Shown: in pieces, positions 1 through 11,072 of the stretch
How the letters are laid out: every line of letters starts with the position of its first letter
How positions within the stretch are numbered: position 1 is the first letter of the stretch
Assembly: GCF_015291885.1 (NCBI RefSeq)
Contig: NZ_CP036186.1
Coordinates: forward strand, 2,679,001-2,743,000
Direction of reading: 5' to 3'
Source of the DNA: Stutzerimonas stutzeri
Lineage (GTDB): Bacteria > Pseudomonadota > Gammaproteobacteria > Pseudomonadales > Pseudomonadaceae
Length of the DNA stretch: 64,000 bases
Program-made: the position numbers and the translations under genes
The notes under the pieces: generated by a model
What the model saw: the letters and a program-made list of their open reading frames with translations, nothing else
The model's database searches: none
What the model was told of the DNA's origin: nothing

Positions 1-1196
1 AGCGGCTCGAAGAGCGCGACATGCCTCTCGAGCTGGCACTGCTGCCAATCATCGAAAGCTCTTACGACCCCTTTGCCTATTCCCCAGCTCATGCGGTTGG
101 GCTTTGGCAGTTCATCCCCTCGACGGGTCGTCACTTCAATCTTCGTCAGACCAACTGGTACGACGGCCGCCGCGATATCACGGCGTCGACCAACGCCGCG
201 CTACGTTATCTGAGTTATCTGCACGGCCTGTTCAATGGCGACTGGTTGCTGGCACTGGCAGCTTACAACTCAGGGGAAGGTACAGTCAGCCGCGCCATCG
301 AGCGCAATCAGAAGCTGGGGCTGCCTACCGATTATTGGAACCTGCCGTTGCCGCGTGAAACTCGTGACTACGTACCGAAACTACTCGCGCTGTCGCAGCT
401 GATCGAAACCCCCGAAGCCTACGGCATCAACCTCAACCCGATTGCCAATGAACCCTACTTCGAAGTCATTGCACTCAAACAACGCATGGACCTGGCCCGA
501 GTGGCCAAACTCGCTGACCTGGATGAGGACGAGCTGTATCAGCTGAACCCCGCCTTTACCCGCCGCATCACGCTGGATGGCCCGCAGCAGCTTCTCGTGC
601 CAATGGAAAAGGCAGAAATGCTGGCCGCCAACCTGGCCCTGATGAAACCGCAGGATTTGGTCGACTGGAAGCAGTATCAGGTCCGCGCAGGCGACACGCT
701 GGGTGGCATCGCCAACCGACACCATCTGACGGTCAACATCATTCGCGACGTCAACCGGCTCGACAGTAATACACTGCGCATCGGCCAGGTACTGAGCATT
801 CCAACCAGCGGTGACGCCGGGGCCTCGCGAGAACTGCTGCATGCCGTAGCGCGCCAGCCAGCGTCGGCACCGCGCAGCTACCGAGTCAAGTCTGGCGACA
901 ACCTCTGGGACATCGCCAAGGCACAGCGCGTATCGGTTCGCGACCTGCAGCGCTGGAACAAGCTGTCGGGCAGCCAGCTCAAGGTTGGCCAAGCACTGTT
1001 CCTGCAAGGCCCGACAGTAGCCAAGGCCGAAACCAAGGGCAATTCCCCTACTTATTACAAGGTCCAGAAAGGCGACTCGCTATATCAGATCGCCAAGCGC
1101 TTCAACGTGCAGCTGACCAACCTGAAGACCTGGAATCCGAAAGGTACGAATGTGCTGCGCCCTGGCCAGCTCCTGACGCTTTACCTCCCCAACTAA
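1..1196 (+). CDS. mltD: Membrane-bound lytic murein transglycosylase D, 3' part
   Basis: This gene enters from the left edge; the frame is open through base 3 and the methionine at 21 is internal. The product cleaves the glycan strands of peptidoglycan at the outer-membrane inner face. The visible part starts inside the SLT catalytic domain: the Glu of the IIESSYDP stretch is the expected catalytic acid, followed by GLWQF and the AYNSGEG motif. Three LysM peptidoglycan-binding repeats follow at about residues 220-262, 288-330 and 346-388 counted from base 21, each beginning Y-x-V-x-x-G-D. E. coli MltD has fewer LysM copies as I recall. The N-terminus and lipobox lie outside the window. The gene converges on the HDOD gene, with only 14 bases between the two stops. 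Confidence 0.93.
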   Translation, partial: RLEERDMPLELALLPIIESSYDPFAYSPAHAVGLWQFIPSTGRHFNLRQTNWYDGRRDITASTNAALRYLSYLHGLFNGDWLLALAAYNSGEGTVSRAIERNQKLGLPTDYWNLPLPRETRDYVPKLLALSQLIETPEAYGINLNPIANEPYFEVIALKQRMDLARVAKLADLDEDELYQLNPAFTRRITLDGPQQLLVPMEKAEMLAANLALMKPQDLVDWKQYQVRAGDTLGGIANRHHLTVNIIRDVNRLDSNTLRIGQVLSIPTSGDAGASRELLHAVARQPASAPRSYRVKSGDNLWDIAKAQRVSVRDLQRWNKLSGSQLKVGQALFLQGPTVAKAETKGNSPTYYKVQKGDSLYQIAKRFNVQLTNLKTWNPKGTNVLRPGQLLTLYLPN

Positions 1197-1210
1197 CGGT
1201 TCACCATCGC

Positions 1211-2662
1211 TCACCCAGCCGGGCGTTTGCCCAAAGCATCCAGGCAGCGACCGGTCAGCTGGGTGAAACGCTGGAACGCGACGAATTGCTCGTGTTTCAG
1301 CGCCCGCCCCGAAAGCCGGCAGTCGCCGTAAAGCACGCCAATTTCACGGGTGCCCGCCATCAGCGGTGCGATGAAGAACATCCCGTCACCTAGCCACTGA
1401 CGTAACGGCTGGGTTACCAGATCAGCAAGGTTGTAGCTTGCCGGCACCCCCATCCACAACGACTGGCGATGGCGCAGCGCATAGCTGAACACATGGGGTT
1501 GCTCAGGTTGATCAGCGGGCAGCACAAAACTTTGCAGCCAGCGATCGCTCCCTTCACCAAGCGCGCAGCGCACTTTGAAGCGCGTCTGCTGATCCGCCAG
1601 GACCGCAACCATCACTCGCTCCAGCCCAACCCCGCGGTGCAAGCCCTTAAGCAGCGTGTCCAGAATCAGCCCAGCGTCACCGCCGCCGGTAGCCATCAGC
1701 CCCAGGTCCTGTAGTGACTGCTGCATGAGCAACAGGTCGGGCTGCAGCAAGGACGCCTTGCGCTGGGCCTGCTGCATGCGAATCTGCTCGGGATCGGTAC
1801 TTGGAATGAGCCTGCCCAGGCGGCTGGCGCCGAATGTCGTCGCCACCTGTACGGTTTCGTCGGCGCTGGCCAGGATCTGCTGCAGAGCGTCCTCCTCATT
1901 CACCCCGGTGAACTCCGCGACGGCCTTGGTCAGCACCGCCATCTGCTCGCACTCCCAACCCCCGAGTGCGGCCTCGCTGATCTGCACACCCAGCGCCACG
2001 GCGCGCGCGGCCGGATCGTTGCCGGCCGCCTGGCTGTGGGCAAGGCTGGTCAGCTCGCCGAGATTCCAGCTCCTTACCAGCCCCAGGCTGAGTTGCCTGA
2101 AACTCGTGCCCAACACGCTCTGCACCGCTTCGTCAGTCTTGATACCAGGTTGCGCAAGCTGCAGAGCCAGCTCCTCCACCTGATCACCGCCACACCCCCA
2201 GAATGCCAGCTCACCGACGTTGTAGAGCAGCGCCGCAATGAACACCTCCTCCTCATGACGGGAAAGTACGTAGCCGGCGATGTTGCGTGCCTGTACCGCC
2301 GCATGAAACGAGCGCGCCAGCAGTTCCAATAGCTGTTCCCGCGGAGCCCGCTCGAGCAGACTGTCGATAAGCGTGACCGACAGGCTGATCAAGCGCACGT
2401 TCTCAAAGCCGATCATCACGATGGCCCGGGAAATCGTCTTGATGGTTTCCTGCGACGGGTTGTAATAGCTGCTATTGCCTACCCTGAGCACTTTGGACGT
2501 CAGTGAGGCATCGCGTAGCAGCACATCGGCGAGCTGCTGCACTGAGGCATGCTCATGTACGGCAAGGCGCTGAAGGTCCTTTACCACAGACGCCAGCGCG
2601 GGAAGCTCAGACTGATTCAGGCGGTCGACCCACGCCTGTAGACCCTGGGCACGTACATCCAA
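1211..2662 (-). CDS. HDOD domain signalling protein
   Basis: Roughly residues 5-210 form an HDOD domain, the HD-GYP-related output domain of bacterial signalling proteins (stretches such as LLRDASLTSKVLRVGNSS and IVMIGFENVR). The C-terminal 200 residues look GAF-like (LERVMVAVLAD...FKVRCALGEG). HDOD proteins lack the catalytic HD pair and usually act as scaffolds in stress or motility signalling; the specific role here is unknown. I chose the TTG at 2662 because AGAGGTGG lies seven bases upstream of it. An ATG at 2686 is in frame but has no recognisable ribosome site. An even longer reading frame to 2863 would run over the start of the divergent transporter gene and is unlikely. The gene is divergent from the peptide transporter operon. 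Confidence 0.82.
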   Translation of the reverse strand: MDVRAQGLQAWVDRLNQSELPALASVVKDLQRLAVHEHASVQQLADVLLRDASLTSKVLRVGNSSYYNPSQETIKTISRAIVMIGFENVRLISLSVTLIDSLLERAPREQLLELLARSFHAAVQARNIAGYVLSRHEEEVFIAALLYNVGELAFWGCGGDQVEELALQLAQPGIKTDEAVQSVLGTSFRQLSLGLVRSWNLGELTSLAHSQAAGNDPAARAVALGVQISEAALGGWECEQMAVLTKAVAEFTGVNEEDALQQILASADETVQVATTFGASRLGRLIPSTDPEQIRMQQAQRKASLLQPDLLLMQQSLQDLGLMATGGGDAGLILDTLLKGLHRGVGLERVMVAVLADQQTRFKVRCALGEGSDRWLQSFVLPADQPEQPHVFSYALRHRQSLWMGVPASYNLADLVTQPLRQWLGDGMFFIAPLMAGTREIGVLYGDCRLSGRALKHEQFVAFQRFTQLTGRCLDALGKRPAG

Positions 2663-2801
2663 GAGGCCACCTCTGCACAATGCCATTAGGGGAAATGACC
2701 GGCAGTTTGCCCGAGTTGCCCGGCCTTTTTCCAGCGCATACAAGCTGTTACTGTACCGGCCCGAGAAGCCCGTAAGCGCCAAGGATCGGATCCCCCGTCT
2801 G

Positions 2802-4631
2802 ATGCGACCCCTGCTACTGTTATTGACCTGCCTGGCCTTGAGCTTTCCCGCCCTCGCCACCATCAGCGAAAGCCATGGTTATGCGCAGTTCGGCACCCTC
2901 AAGTATCCAGCCTCCTTTACCCATTTCGACTGGGTGAATCCGCGTGCGCCTAAGGGCGGGCGGATCAAACTGATGGCGTCCGGTACGTTCGACACCCTCA
3001 ATCCGTATACCTTCAAGGGTACCAGTCCGAGCGCTACTCCTGGATTCCTGCAATATGGCATCAGCGAGCTGAACGAACCGCTGATGGTTGGCACTGGGAT
3101 CTACGATCCATCCGGGGACGAACCCGCGTCCAGCTACGGCCTGATTGCCGAGTCGGTGGAGCACAGCGATAACAACAGCTGGGTGGTCTTCAATTTGCGC
3201 AAGGAGGCCCGCTTCCATGATGGCAAGCCAATCACAGCGTACGACGTCGCCTTTTCTTACCGGTTGCTGATCAAGGATGGTCACCCGCAGTACCGCACCA
3301 ACCTGCAAGGCGTGAAGCGGGTCGACATTCTCAATCGCCACCGCATCCGCTTCGTTTTCGAGCAGGCCGATAACCCGTTGCTGATCATGCGTCTCGGCGA
3401 GTTGCCGGTACTACCGCAGCACTACTGGAAAGATCGTGACTTCAAGGCCACCACCTTCGAACCGCCGCTAGGCAGTGGCCCCTATCGCATCACCCACGTA
3501 CAGCCGGGCCGACAGGTAGTGTTCGAGCGTGTGCGGGACTGGTGGGGCGCCAAGCTTGCGGTCAATCAGGGCAAATACAACTTCAACCGGGTTGATGTCG
3601 AGTTCTATCGCGACAGCGTCGTGGCCTTCGAAGCCTTCAAGGTCGGCGAATTCGACTTCTACATCGAACATCAGGCAAAGAACTGGGCCAACGGTTATCA
3701 ATTTCCCGCGGCAATGCGCGGTGAAATCATTCGCGACGAAATACTTCACCAAATTCCGACCCAGACCCAGGCACTGTTCATGAATGGCCGCCGGGCAACC
3801 TTCGCCGACAGCCGCGTCCGGGAAGCCCTCGGTCTGATGTTCGACTTCGAATGGACCAACCGCGCGTTGTTCTACGGCGCCTACAACCGCAGCGAAAGCT
3901 ATTACCCCAACAGTGACTTCACTGCGACCGGCAAGCCAGAAGGCGGTGAGTGGCTTTTACTCTCGCCCTATCGCAAGCAGCTGCCGGCAAAATTGTTCAC
4001 CGAGCCGTTCCAGCTTCCTAAAACCGAAGGCCGGGGCATTCCCCGTGAAACGCTGCGCCGAGCACTCGGCCTGCTCGGCGAAGCAGGCTGGAAGGCATCG
4101 GATGCGGGTCTGCTGAACAGCGCTGGCCAGCCACTGCGCTTCGAGATCCTCCTGGTCAATCCGCGCCTCGAGCGCATTCTCCAACCCTATGTCGAGAATC
4201 TCGCCCGTATCGGCATCCAGGCGAATCTGCGCACCGTCGACAGCGCCCAGTACAAGCAGCGCCTCGATCATTACGACTACGACATGATTCTGATGACGCT
4301 CGCGCAGAGCCTGAGCCCAGGTCTGGAGCAATACCTGTATTTCCATTCCAGCCAGGTCGACGTCAGAGGCGGACGCAACTATGCCGGCATCGCCAACCCG
4401 ATCATCGATGACCTGATCGCCAAACTGCTCGCCGCGCAAACACGCGACGAGCAGGTCGCAGCAGCCCGCGCCATCGACCGGGTGCTGCTCTGGAATCACT
4501 ACACCATTCCAAACTGGTTCATAAGTAACCACCGCCTGGCCTACCGAAATCGGTTCGCCCATGTCACCACGCCGCCCTACACGCTGGGTTTGCGCGCCTG
4601 GTGGCTGAAGAGCCTGGAGAAGACCAAATGA
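2802..4631 (+). CDS. nppA1: Peptide ABC transporter substrate-binding protein (NppA1/YejA type)
   Basis: A family 5 extracellular solute-binding protein of 609 residues. It has a Sec signal peptide (hydrophobic residues 3-17, cleavage near FPALA) and the SBP_bac_5 domain over about residues 100-510 (RKEARFHDGKPITAYDV is the typical signature region). It belongs to the YejA subgroup, which captures oligopeptides and microcin C-like peptides in the periplasm. It is the first gene of a five-gene transporter operon and its stop overlaps the next start (ATGA). In P. aeruginosa the syntenic operon, next to mltD and fabI, is NppA1A2BCD, known for uptake of peptidyl-nucleoside antibiotics; I transfer the name on synteny and similarity. 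Confidence 0.88.
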   Translation: MRPLLLLLTCLALSFPALATISESHGYAQFGTLKYPASFTHFDWVNPRAPKGGRIKLMASGTFDTLNPYTFKGTSPSATPGFLQYGISELNEPLMVGTGIYDPSGDEPASSYGLIAESVEHSDNNSWVVFNLRKEARFHDGKPITAYDVAFSYRLLIKDGHPQYRTNLQGVKRVDILNRHRIRFVFEQADNPLLIMRLGELPVLPQHYWKDRDFKATTFEPPLGSGPYRITHVQPGRQVVFERVRDWWGAKLAVNQGKYNFNRVDVEFYRDSVVAFEAFKVGEFDFYIEHQAKNWANGYQFPAAMRGEIIRDEILHQIPTQTQALFMNGRRATFADSRVREALGLMFDFEWTNRALFYGAYNRSESYYPNSDFTATGKPEGGEWLLLSPYRKQLPAKLFTEPFQLPKTEGRGIPRETLRRALGLLGEAGWKASDAGLLNSAGQPLRFEILLVNPRLERILQPYVENLARIGIQANLRTVDSAQYKQRLDHYDYDMILMTLAQSLSPGLEQYLYFHSSQVDVRGGRNYAGIANPIIDDLIAKLLAAQTRDEQVAAARAIDRVLLWNHYTIPNWFISNHRLAYRNRFAHVTTPPYTLGLRAWWLKSLEKTK

Positions 4632-6511
4632 ATAACCGACTGCGCCATCCGCTGCTCCGCGCCGGGCTACTGAGCCTGGTTTGCATGGCAAGCCTGGCCG
4701 AGGCCGCCCCCCGCCACGCGCTGACGCTGTATGACGAAAAACCGAAGTACCCGGCCAATTTCAGCCATTTCGAGTATGCCAACCCGGATGCCCCCAAGGG
4801 CGGCACGCTGCGCCAAGCAGGTTTCGGCGGCTTCGACTCGCTCAATCCCTTCATCAACAAGGGTGTAGCAGCCGATGACGTCGGCCTGATCTACGACACC
4901 CTGACCACCAACAGCCTCGACGAACCCTTCACCGTCTACGGCCTGCTGGCAGAGAAAATCGAGAAAGGACCGAACAACAGCTGGGTGCGTTTCCATTTGC
5001 GGCCGGAGGCTCGCTTTCACGATGGCGAACCTGTGAAAGCCGAAGACGTGGTGTTCACCTTCGAAACGCTGATGAGTCAGGGCGCACCGCATTATCGCGG
5101 TTACTACGCCGATGTAGACAAGGTTACCGCCGAGAGCCCTCGAAGGGTGCGTTTCGATTTCAAGCACGCCGGCAATCGCGAACTGCCTATGATTCTCGGG
5201 CAGCTGCCGGTGCTGCCAAAGCACTGGTGGGAAGGAAAGGACTTCACCACAGGAAGCCTGGAAGTCCCGCTGGGCAGTGGCCCCTACCGCGTCGACAAGG
5301 TCCAGGCAGGCCGCTCGATTCGCTACGCCCGTGTCGAAGATTACTGGGGCAAGGATCTGCCGGTAAATCGCGGCTTCTACAACTTCGACCGCATCAACTT
5401 CGACTATTACCGTGACAACACCGTTGCGTTGCAGGCCTTCAAGGCCGGGCACTTCGATTTCTGGGAGGAGCGCATCGCCAAGAGTTGGGCTACCGCCTAC
5501 GACATTCCTGCCGTGCGAGACGGCCGCATCGTTCGCGATGAAATTGCCAAAGACAATCCAGCCGGCATGCAGGGCTTCGTATTCAATATTCGTCGCCCGC
5601 AGCTGCAGGATCGCCGTGTTCGCGAGGCACTTGGGTTGCTGTTCGACTACGAATGGACCAATCGCCAACTGTTCAACGGCGCCTATACCCGTACCCGCAG
5701 TTACTTCGAGAATTCCGACCTCGCCTCCTCCGGCTTACCAGATGAAGACGAACTCAAGCTCCTCGAACCGCTGCGCGGCAAGATACCGAATGAAGTGTTC
5801 GACAAAGTATTTGAGCTGCCCCGAACCGAAGGCAATGGCGTAATTCGCGAACAGCAGCGCCAAGCATACCGGCTGCTTACGGAGGCGGGTTGGCAAGTCG
5901 AGAACGACCGAATGGTGGATACCGAAAGCAAGCCGGTAAAGCTCGAATTGCTACTGGTTCAGGCCGAATTCGAACGTGTGCTGTTACCCTACAAGCGCAA
6001 TCTCGCCGACCTCGGCATCGACCTGGAAATTCGCCGGGTCGACGTATCACAGTACATCAACCGGCTGCGGTCGCGAGACTACGACATGATCGTAGGCAGT
6101 TTCGGTCAATCCAACTCTCCGGGTAATGAACAGCGCGAATACTGGCACTCGGCGAGTGCCGACAATCCAGGCAGCCGCAACTTCATTGGCCTGAAGGACC
6201 CGGCAATCGACACTCTGGTCGAAGGCTTGATCGGTGCCGACTCGCGCAAGGAACTGATTACCCACACCCGCGCCCTCGACCGAGTATTGCTGTGGGGCCA
6301 TTACGTCGTGCCCAACTGGCATATCAAGACCTGGCGAGTGGCGTACTGGAATCACCTGACTCATCCCGAGGTTACGCCCAAGCAGGATATCGGCCTGATG
6401 ACCTGGTGGCGCAAGCCTGATGCAAAAGTTCCAGCAGCCGATCCCGCTGAGGCGAAGAAGGCTGAAGAAGCTGGCGCCATGGCGGACGATGACGCCGAGG
6501 CGGAGCGCTAA
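4628..6511 (+). CDS. nppA2: Peptide ABC transporter substrate-binding protein, second copy (NppA2/YejA type)
   Basis: A second family 5 solute-binding protein (627 residues), clearly paralogous to its upstream neighbour: both share the FHDGxP segment, the PLGSGPYR segment and the C-terminal LLWxHYxxPNW region. The start ATG at 4628 overlaps the previous stop and is preceded by GGAGAAG. A signal peptide ends near SLAEA. The C-terminal tail after the last conserved tryptophans (about residues 600-627) is rich in Ala, Glu, Lys and Asp and is absent from the first paralogue. Two tandem binding proteins feeding one permease suggests different peptide specificities; that is inference. Confidence 0.88.
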   Translation: MNNRLRHPLLRAGLLSLVCMASLAEAAPRHALTLYDEKPKYPANFSHFEYANPDAPKGGTLRQAGFGGFDSLNPFINKGVAADDVGLIYDTLTTNSLDEPFTVYGLLAEKIEKGPNNSWVRFHLRPEARFHDGEPVKAEDVVFTFETLMSQGAPHYRGYYADVDKVTAESPRRVRFDFKHAGNRELPMILGQLPVLPKHWWEGKDFTTGSLEVPLGSGPYRVDKVQAGRSIRYARVEDYWGKDLPVNRGFYNFDRINFDYYRDNTVALQAFKAGHFDFWEERIAKSWATAYDIPAVRDGRIVRDEIAKDNPAGMQGFVFNIRRPQLQDRRVREALGLLFDYEWTNRQLFNGAYTRTRSYFENSDLASSGLPDEDELKLLEPLRGKIPNEVFDKVFELPRTEGNGVIREQQRQAYRLLTEAGWQVENDRMVDTESKPVKLELLLVQAEFERVLLPYKRNLADLGIDLEIRRVDVSQYINRLRSRDYDMIVGSFGQSNSPGNEQREYWHSASADNPGSRNFIGLKDPAIDTLVEGLIGADSRKELITHTRALDRVLLWGHYVVPNWHIKTWRVAYWNHLTHPEVTPKQDIGLMTWWRKPDAKVPAADPAEAKKAEEAGAMADDDAEAER

Positions 6512-6513
6512 GC

Positions 6514-7587
6514 ATGCTGGCTTACATTTTTCGCCGACTGCTGCTGATAATCCCCACACTGTTCGGCATCCTGGTGATCAACTTCATCATCATTCAGGCC
6601 GCGCCTGGCGGACCGGTGGAGCAGGCGATCGCCAAACTCGAGGGTTTCGAAGGCGCTACCAGCCGTATCGCTGGCGGCGGCTCGGAGGTCGCGGTCGCAG
6701 GCACCAGCTACCGTGGCGCTCAAGGCCTGGACCCTGAACTGGTCGCCGAGATCGAGCGTCTGTACGGTTTCGACAAGCCTCCAGTCGAGCGCTTCTGGAT
6801 CATGCTCAGCAACTACCTGCGACTGGATTTCGGCGAGAGCTTCTTTCGTGACGCCAAGGTCACCGACCTGATCATCGAAAAGATGCCGGTCTCCGTTTCG
6901 TTAGGGCTGTGGAGCACGCTGATCATGTACCTGGCCTCGATTCCGCTGGGGATCGCCAAGGCCACGCGGCACGGCAGCAAGTTCGACGTCTGGACCAGCT
7001 CGGCGATCATCGTTGGCTACGCCATCCCGGCGTTCCTCTTCGCCATCCTGCTGATCGTGCTGTTCGCCGGCGGCAGTTACTGGAACTGGTTTCCGCTACG
7101 CGGGCTGACCTCGGCCAACTTCGAAGACCTGACCCTGGGCGGCAAGATCATCGATTATTTCTGGCACCTTGCCCTGCCCGTCACCGCGCTGGTGATCGGC
7201 AACTTCGCGACGCTTACGCTGCTGACCAAGAACAGCTTCCTCGACGAGATCAACAAGCAGTACGTGATCACGGCACGCGCAAAGGGCTTGAGTAAGAATC
7301 GCGTGCTCTACGGCCACGTATTCCGCAATGCCATGCTGATCATCATCGCCGGCTTTCCGGCTGCCTTCATCGGTATGTTCTTCACCGGCTCACTGCTGAT
7401 CGAGGTGATCTTCTCCCTAGACGGCCTTGGTCTACTGAGCTTCGAGGCAGCAATCAACCGTGACTATCCGGTAGTGTTCGGCACCCTCTTTCTCTTCACC
7501 CTGCTCGGGCTGGTGGTGAAGCTGATCGGCGACCTGACCTATACCCTGGTCGACCCGCGTATCGATTTCGAAAGCAGGGAGGCCTGA
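6514..7587 (+). CDS. nppB: Peptide ABC transporter permease (NppB/YejB type)
   Basis: Inner-membrane permease of the DppB/OppB family, 357 residues. An N-terminal helix (residues 4-28) is followed by a long periplasmic insert, then about five further helices. The cytoplasmic EAA-like loop that docks the ATPase is seen at [16 protein letters not shown]. The periplasmic insert containing [15 protein letters not shown] is typical of YejB-like proteins. It starts two bases after the preceding stop, so it is translated from the same operon as the binding proteins and the second permease. Confidence 0.92.
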   Translation: MLAYIFRRLLLIIPTLFGILVINFIIIQAAPGGPVEQAIAKLEGFEGATSRIAGGGSEVAVAGTSYRGAQGLDPELVAEIERLYGFDKPPVERFWIMLSNYLRLDFGESFFRDAKVTDLIIEKMPVSVSLGLWSTLIMYLASIPLGIAKATRHGSKFDVWTSSAIIVGYAIPAFLFAILLIVLFAGGSYWNWFPLRGLTSANFEDLTLGGKIIDYFWHLALPVTALVIGNFATLTLLTKNSFLDEINKQYVITARAKGLSKNRVLYGHVFRNAMLIIIAGFPAAFIGMFFTGSLLIEVIFSLDGLGLLSFEAAINRDYPVVFGTLFLFTLLGLVVKLIGDLTYTLVDPRIDFESREA

Positions 7588-7588
7588 G

Positions 7589-8608
7589 ATGCAGTTGTCT
7601 CCCCTCAATCAGCGCCGGCTTGCACTGTTCAAAGCACACAAGCGTGGCTGGTGGTCGCTATGGATCTTTCTTGCCCTGTTCGGGCTCAGCCTCGGCGCGG
7701 AAATCATTGCCAATGACAAGCCTATCGTCGTGCGTTATGACGGCGAATGGTTCTTCCCGGTGTTCAAGCGTTATCCAGAAACGGCATTCGGCGGCGAATT
7801 CCCGTTGCAGGCCAACTACAAGAGCCCGTACATCCAGGAGTTGATCGCTGAGAAGGACGGCTGGATGGTCTGGCCGGTGATTCCCTTCAACTATTCGAGC
7901 ATCAACTACGAGCTGCAGGTGCCCGCGCCGGCCCCGCCCTCGCTGGAGAACTGGCTCGGCACGGACGACCAGGGGCGCGACGTACTGGCACGAGTCATTT
8001 ACGGCTTTCGTATCTCGGTCCTGTTCGCCCTCACCCTGACGCTGATCAGCTCGGTGATCGGCGTCATTGCCGGCGCCCTGCAGGGTTTCTATGGCGGCTG
8101 GGTCGATTTGGTCGGGCAGCGCTTCATGGAAATCTGGTCGGGCCTGCCGGTGCTCTATCTGCTGATCATTCTCGCAAGCTTCGTGCAGCCCAATTTCTGG
8201 TGGCTGCTGGGCATCATGCTGCTGTTCTCTTGGATGAGTCTGGTAGACGTGGTGCGTGCGGAATTCCTCCGCGGCCGCAACCTTGAGTACGTGCGAGCCG
8301 CGCGCGCCCTCGGCATGCAGAACGGCGCGATCATGTTCCGTCATATCCTGCCCAACGCCATGGTTTCCACCATGACCTTCATGCCGTTCATTCTCACCGG
8401 CGCCATCGGCACCCTCACCGCGCTGGACTTTCTCGGTTTCGGCCTGCCGGCCGGTTCGCCGTCGCTCGGTGAACTGGTCGCCCAGGGCAAGGCCAACCTG
8501 CAGGCGCCCTGGCTGGGCATCAGTGCCTTCATGGTGCTGGCGGTGATGCTGACCTTGCTGGTGTTTATCGGGGAGGCGGCGCGCGATGCCTTCGACCCAA
8601 GGAAATAA
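7589..8608 (+). CDS. nppC: Peptide ABC transporter permease (NppC/YejE type)
   Basis: Inner-membrane permease partner of NppB, DppC family, 339 residues. There is one N-terminal helix (about residues 22-38), a periplasmic segment, and five C-terminal helices. The phrase NWLGTDDQGRDVLARVIYG is the usual DppC-type signature after the periplasmic part, and the EAA loop is seen at ALGMQNGAIMFRHILPNA. It begins two bases after the nppB stop codon. With NppB and the double ATPase it completes the membrane part of the importer. Confidence 0.92.
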   Translation: MQLSPLNQRRLALFKAHKRGWWSLWIFLALFGLSLGAEIIANDKPIVVRYDGEWFFPVFKRYPETAFGGEFPLQANYKSPYIQELIAEKDGWMVWPVIPFNYSSINYELQVPAPAPPSLENWLGTDDQGRDVLARVIYGFRISVLFALTLTLISSVIGVIAGALQGFYGGWVDLVGQRFMEIWSGLPVLYLLIILASFVQPNFWWLLGIMLLFSWMSLVDVVRAEFLRGRNLEYVRAARALGMQNGAIMFRHILPNAMVSTMTFMPFILTGAIGTLTALDFLGFGLPAGSPSLGELVAQGKANLQAPWLGISAFMVLAVMLTLLVFIGEAARDAFDPRK

Positions 8609-8609
8609 C

Positions 8610-10271
8610 ATGCCCGAACAACCGATAGCCGAGAATCTGGTCGAGGTCCGCGATCTGGCCGTCGAGTTCGTCACCGGTGAGCAAATCCAGCGTGTCGTCG
8701 AAGGCGTCACCTTCGACATCCGCAAGGGAGAAACCCTGGCCCTTGTCGGCGAGAGCGGCTCAGGCAAGTCGGTAACCGCGCATTCCATCCTGCGGCTGCT
8801 ACCCTACCCCCTCGCCCGCCATCCGCAAGGGCAGATCCTTTTCCACGGGCAAGACCTGCTCAAGGCCGACGAAAAGGACATGCGCAAAATTCGTGGTAAT
8901 CGCATTGCCATGGTGTTCCAGGAACCAATGACCTCGCTCAACCCGCTGCATACCGTGGGCAAGCAGATCAACGAGGTGCTGGAGATTCACAAAGGTTTGC
9001 GCGGCAAGGCCGCCAGCGCCCGGACGTTGGAACTGCTCGAGCTGGTCGGTATCCCCGAACCGCACAAACGCATCCGCGCCTACCCGCACGAGCTGTCGGG
9101 CGGACAGCGGCAACGGGTGGTCATCGCCATGGCGCTGGCCAACGAACCGGAGCTGCTGATCGCCGACGAACCGACCACGGCCCTCGACGTCACCGTGCAG
9201 CTGAAAATCCTCGAGCTGCTCAAGGAATTGCAGGCCCGCCTGGGCATGGCGCTGCTACTGATCAGCCACGATCTCAACCTGGTTCGGCGCATTGCCCATC
9301 GCGTATGTGTCATGCAGCGCGGTCGCGTCGTCGAACAGGCGTTGTGTGAAGATCTGTTCCGCGCTCCTCAGCATCCGTACACCCAGGAACTGCTGGCGGC
9401 CGAGCCCAGTGGCGGTCCAGTTACGGTCGAAGAGGCAGCGCCGCTGCTTGAGGTCGACGACCTGCGCGTGTGGTTCCCGATCAAGAAAGGGCTGCTGCGA
9501 CGCACTGTCGACCACATCAAGGCGGTGGACGGTGTGAACTTCAGCCTGCCCAAGGGGCAGACGCTGGGTATCGTCGGCGAGAGCGGCTCCGGCAAGTCCA
9601 CGCTGGGATTGGCTATTCTTCGATTGTTGGGTAGTCGGGGCGAGATCCGCTTCCAGGGCCAGCAACTGCAAAGCATGTCGCAGCGCCAGGTACGGCCGTT
9701 GCGGCGGCAGATGCAGGTGGTCTTTCAGGACCCCTTCGGTAGCCTGAGCCCACGTATGTCGGTCGGGCAGATCATTGGCGAAGGGTTGCACATCCACCGG
9801 ATGGGCAATGCCAAGGAGCAGGAACAGGCAATCATTGACGCGCTCGTGGAGGTTGGCCTCGATCCGGAAACCCGGCATCGCTACCCCCATGAGTTTTCCG
9901 GCGGGCAACGGCAACGTATTGCCATTGCCCGGGCTCTGGTTTTGAAGCCGGCGCTGATACTGCTCGACGAGCCGACCTCGGCGCTCGATCGCACGGTACA
10001 ACGCCAGGTGGTGGAGCTTCTGCGCTCGTTGCAGGCCAAATACAACCTGACCTACCTGTTCATCAGCCATGACCTGGCGGTGGTCAGGGCGCTCAGCCAC
10101 CAGATGATGGTGGTCAAGCAGGGGCAGGTAGTGGAACAGGGTGCGGCCGCGGACGTTTTTGCGGCACCGCAACATCCATATACACAGCAGCTGCTGGAAT
10201 CCGCCTTCATGGCACCCAGCTCTGCCGAACAACCAGAAGAGGGACAAGCACATGGGTTTTCTCACCGGTAA
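8610..10271 (+). CDS. nppD: Peptide ABC transporter ATP-binding protein, two fused cassettes (NppD/YejF type)
   Basis: A 553-residue ATPase made of two fused ABC cassettes. Each has Walker A GESGSGKS (near residues 46 and 325), a signature (LSGGQRQR and FSGGQRQR) and Walker B (LLIADEPT and LILLDEPT). The fusion explains why the operon has only one ATPase gene. The start ATG at 8610 follows AAGGAAATAAC; an in-frame ATG at 8586 lies inside nppC and is not used in my call. The 3' end overlaps the start of fabI by 20 bases, so the fabI ribosome site lies inside this coding region. Confidence 0.92.
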   Translation: MPEQPIAENLVEVRDLAVEFVTGEQIQRVVEGVTFDIRKGETLALVGESGSGKSVTAHSILRLLPYPLARHPQGQILFHGQDLLKADEKDMRKIRGNRIAMVFQEPMTSLNPLHTVGKQINEVLEIHKGLRGKAASARTLELLELVGIPEPHKRIRAYPHELSGGQRQRVVIAMALANEPELLIADEPTTALDVTVQLKILELLKELQARLGMALLLISHDLNLVRRIAHRVCVMQRGRVVEQALCEDLFRAPQHPYTQELLAAEPSGGPVTVEEAAPLLEVDDLRVWFPIKKGLLRRTVDHIKAVDGVNFSLPKGQTLGIVGESGSGKSTLGLAILRLLGSRGEIRFQGQQLQSMSQRQVRPLRRQMQVVFQDPFGSLSPRMSVGQIIGEGLHIHRMGNAKEQEQAIIDALVEVGLDPETRHRYPHEFSGGQRQRIAIARALVLKPALILLDEPTSALDRTVQRQVVELLRSLQAKYNLTYLFISHDLAVVRALSHQMMVVKQGQVVEQGAAADVFAAPQHPYTQQLLESAFMAPSSAEQPEEGQAHGFSHR

Positions 10272-11046
10272 GCGCGTACTGATCGTCGGCGTTGCCAGCA
10301 AACTGTCGATTGCCTCGGGCATCGCCGCCGCCATGCATCGCGAAGGTGCAGAACTGGCTTTCACCTACCAGGGCGACAAGCTCAAGGGTCGCGTCGAGGA
10401 ATTCGCTTCCGGTTGGGGCTCGAGCCCTGAGCTGTGCTTCCCCTGCGATGTTGCAAACGATGAAGAGATCGCCCGCGTATTCGAAGAACTGAGCAAGAAG
10501 TGGGACGGCCTGGATTGCATCGTGCACTCGGTCGGCTTCGCTCCCGGCGACCAACTCAATGGCGACTTCACCGAAGTCACCACCCGTGAAGGCTTCAAGA
10601 TCGCTCACGACATCAGCGCTTACAGCTTCGTCGCTCTGGCCAAGGCCGGTCGCGAAATGATGAAAGGCCGCAATGGCAGCCTGCTGACCCTGTCCTATCT
10701 GGGCGCCGAGCGCACCATGCCGAACTACAACGTGATGGGCATGGCCAAGGCCAGCCTGGAAGCTGGCGTTCGTTACCTGGCCGGTAGCCTCGGCCCGGAA
10801 GGCACTCGCGTAAACTGCATCTCCGCCGGCCCGATCCGCACCCTGGCCGCCTCCGGCATTGCCAGCTTCCGCAAGATGCTCGCTGCCAACGAGAAGCAGA
10901 CGCCCATGCGCCGCAACGTCACCATCGACGAAGTCGGCAATGCCGGTGCGTTCCTCTGCTCGGATCTCGCCTCGGGCATCAGCGGCGAAATCCTCTACGT
11001 CGACGGCGGCTTCAACACCACCGCGATGGGCTCGCTGGAAGACTGA
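10252..11046 (+). CDS. fabI: Enoyl-[acyl-carrier-protein] reductase (NADH)
   Basis: FabI performs the last reduction of each fatty-acid elongation cycle, converting enoyl-ACP to acyl-ACP with NADH. The 264-residue length and sequence are standard: N-terminal Rossmann fold with the FabI-type [14 protein letters not shown] loop, and the active-site Tyr-x6-Lys in YNVMGMAK. It is the target of triclosan in bacteria where it is the main isoform. The ATG at 10252 lies within nppD, preceded by AGAAGAGGGACAAGCAC, which supplies the ribosome site. Transcription from the npp operon is likely, at least in part. A strong hairpin follows the stop. Confidence 0.96.
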   Translation: MGFLTGKRVLIVGVASKLSIASGIAAAMHREGAELAFTYQGDKLKGRVEEFASGWGSSPELCFPCDVANDEEIARVFEELSKKWDGLDCIVHSVGFAPGDQLNGDFTEVTTREGFKIAHDISAYSFVALAKAGREMMKGRNGSLLTLSYLGAERTMPNYNVMGMAKASLEAGVRYLAGSLGPEGTRVNCISAGPIRTLAASGIASFRKMLAANEKQTPMRRNVTIDEVGNAGAFLCSDLASGISGEILYVDGGFNTTAMGSLED

Positions 11047-11072
11047 TCCCGCGCCCGTCTATGTAAAGCACC

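Noticed and set aside
2663..2801. Clear sigma-70 promoters in the HDOD/npp divergent gap
   Set aside because: Only weak hexamer matches could be found; none was good enough to annotate.
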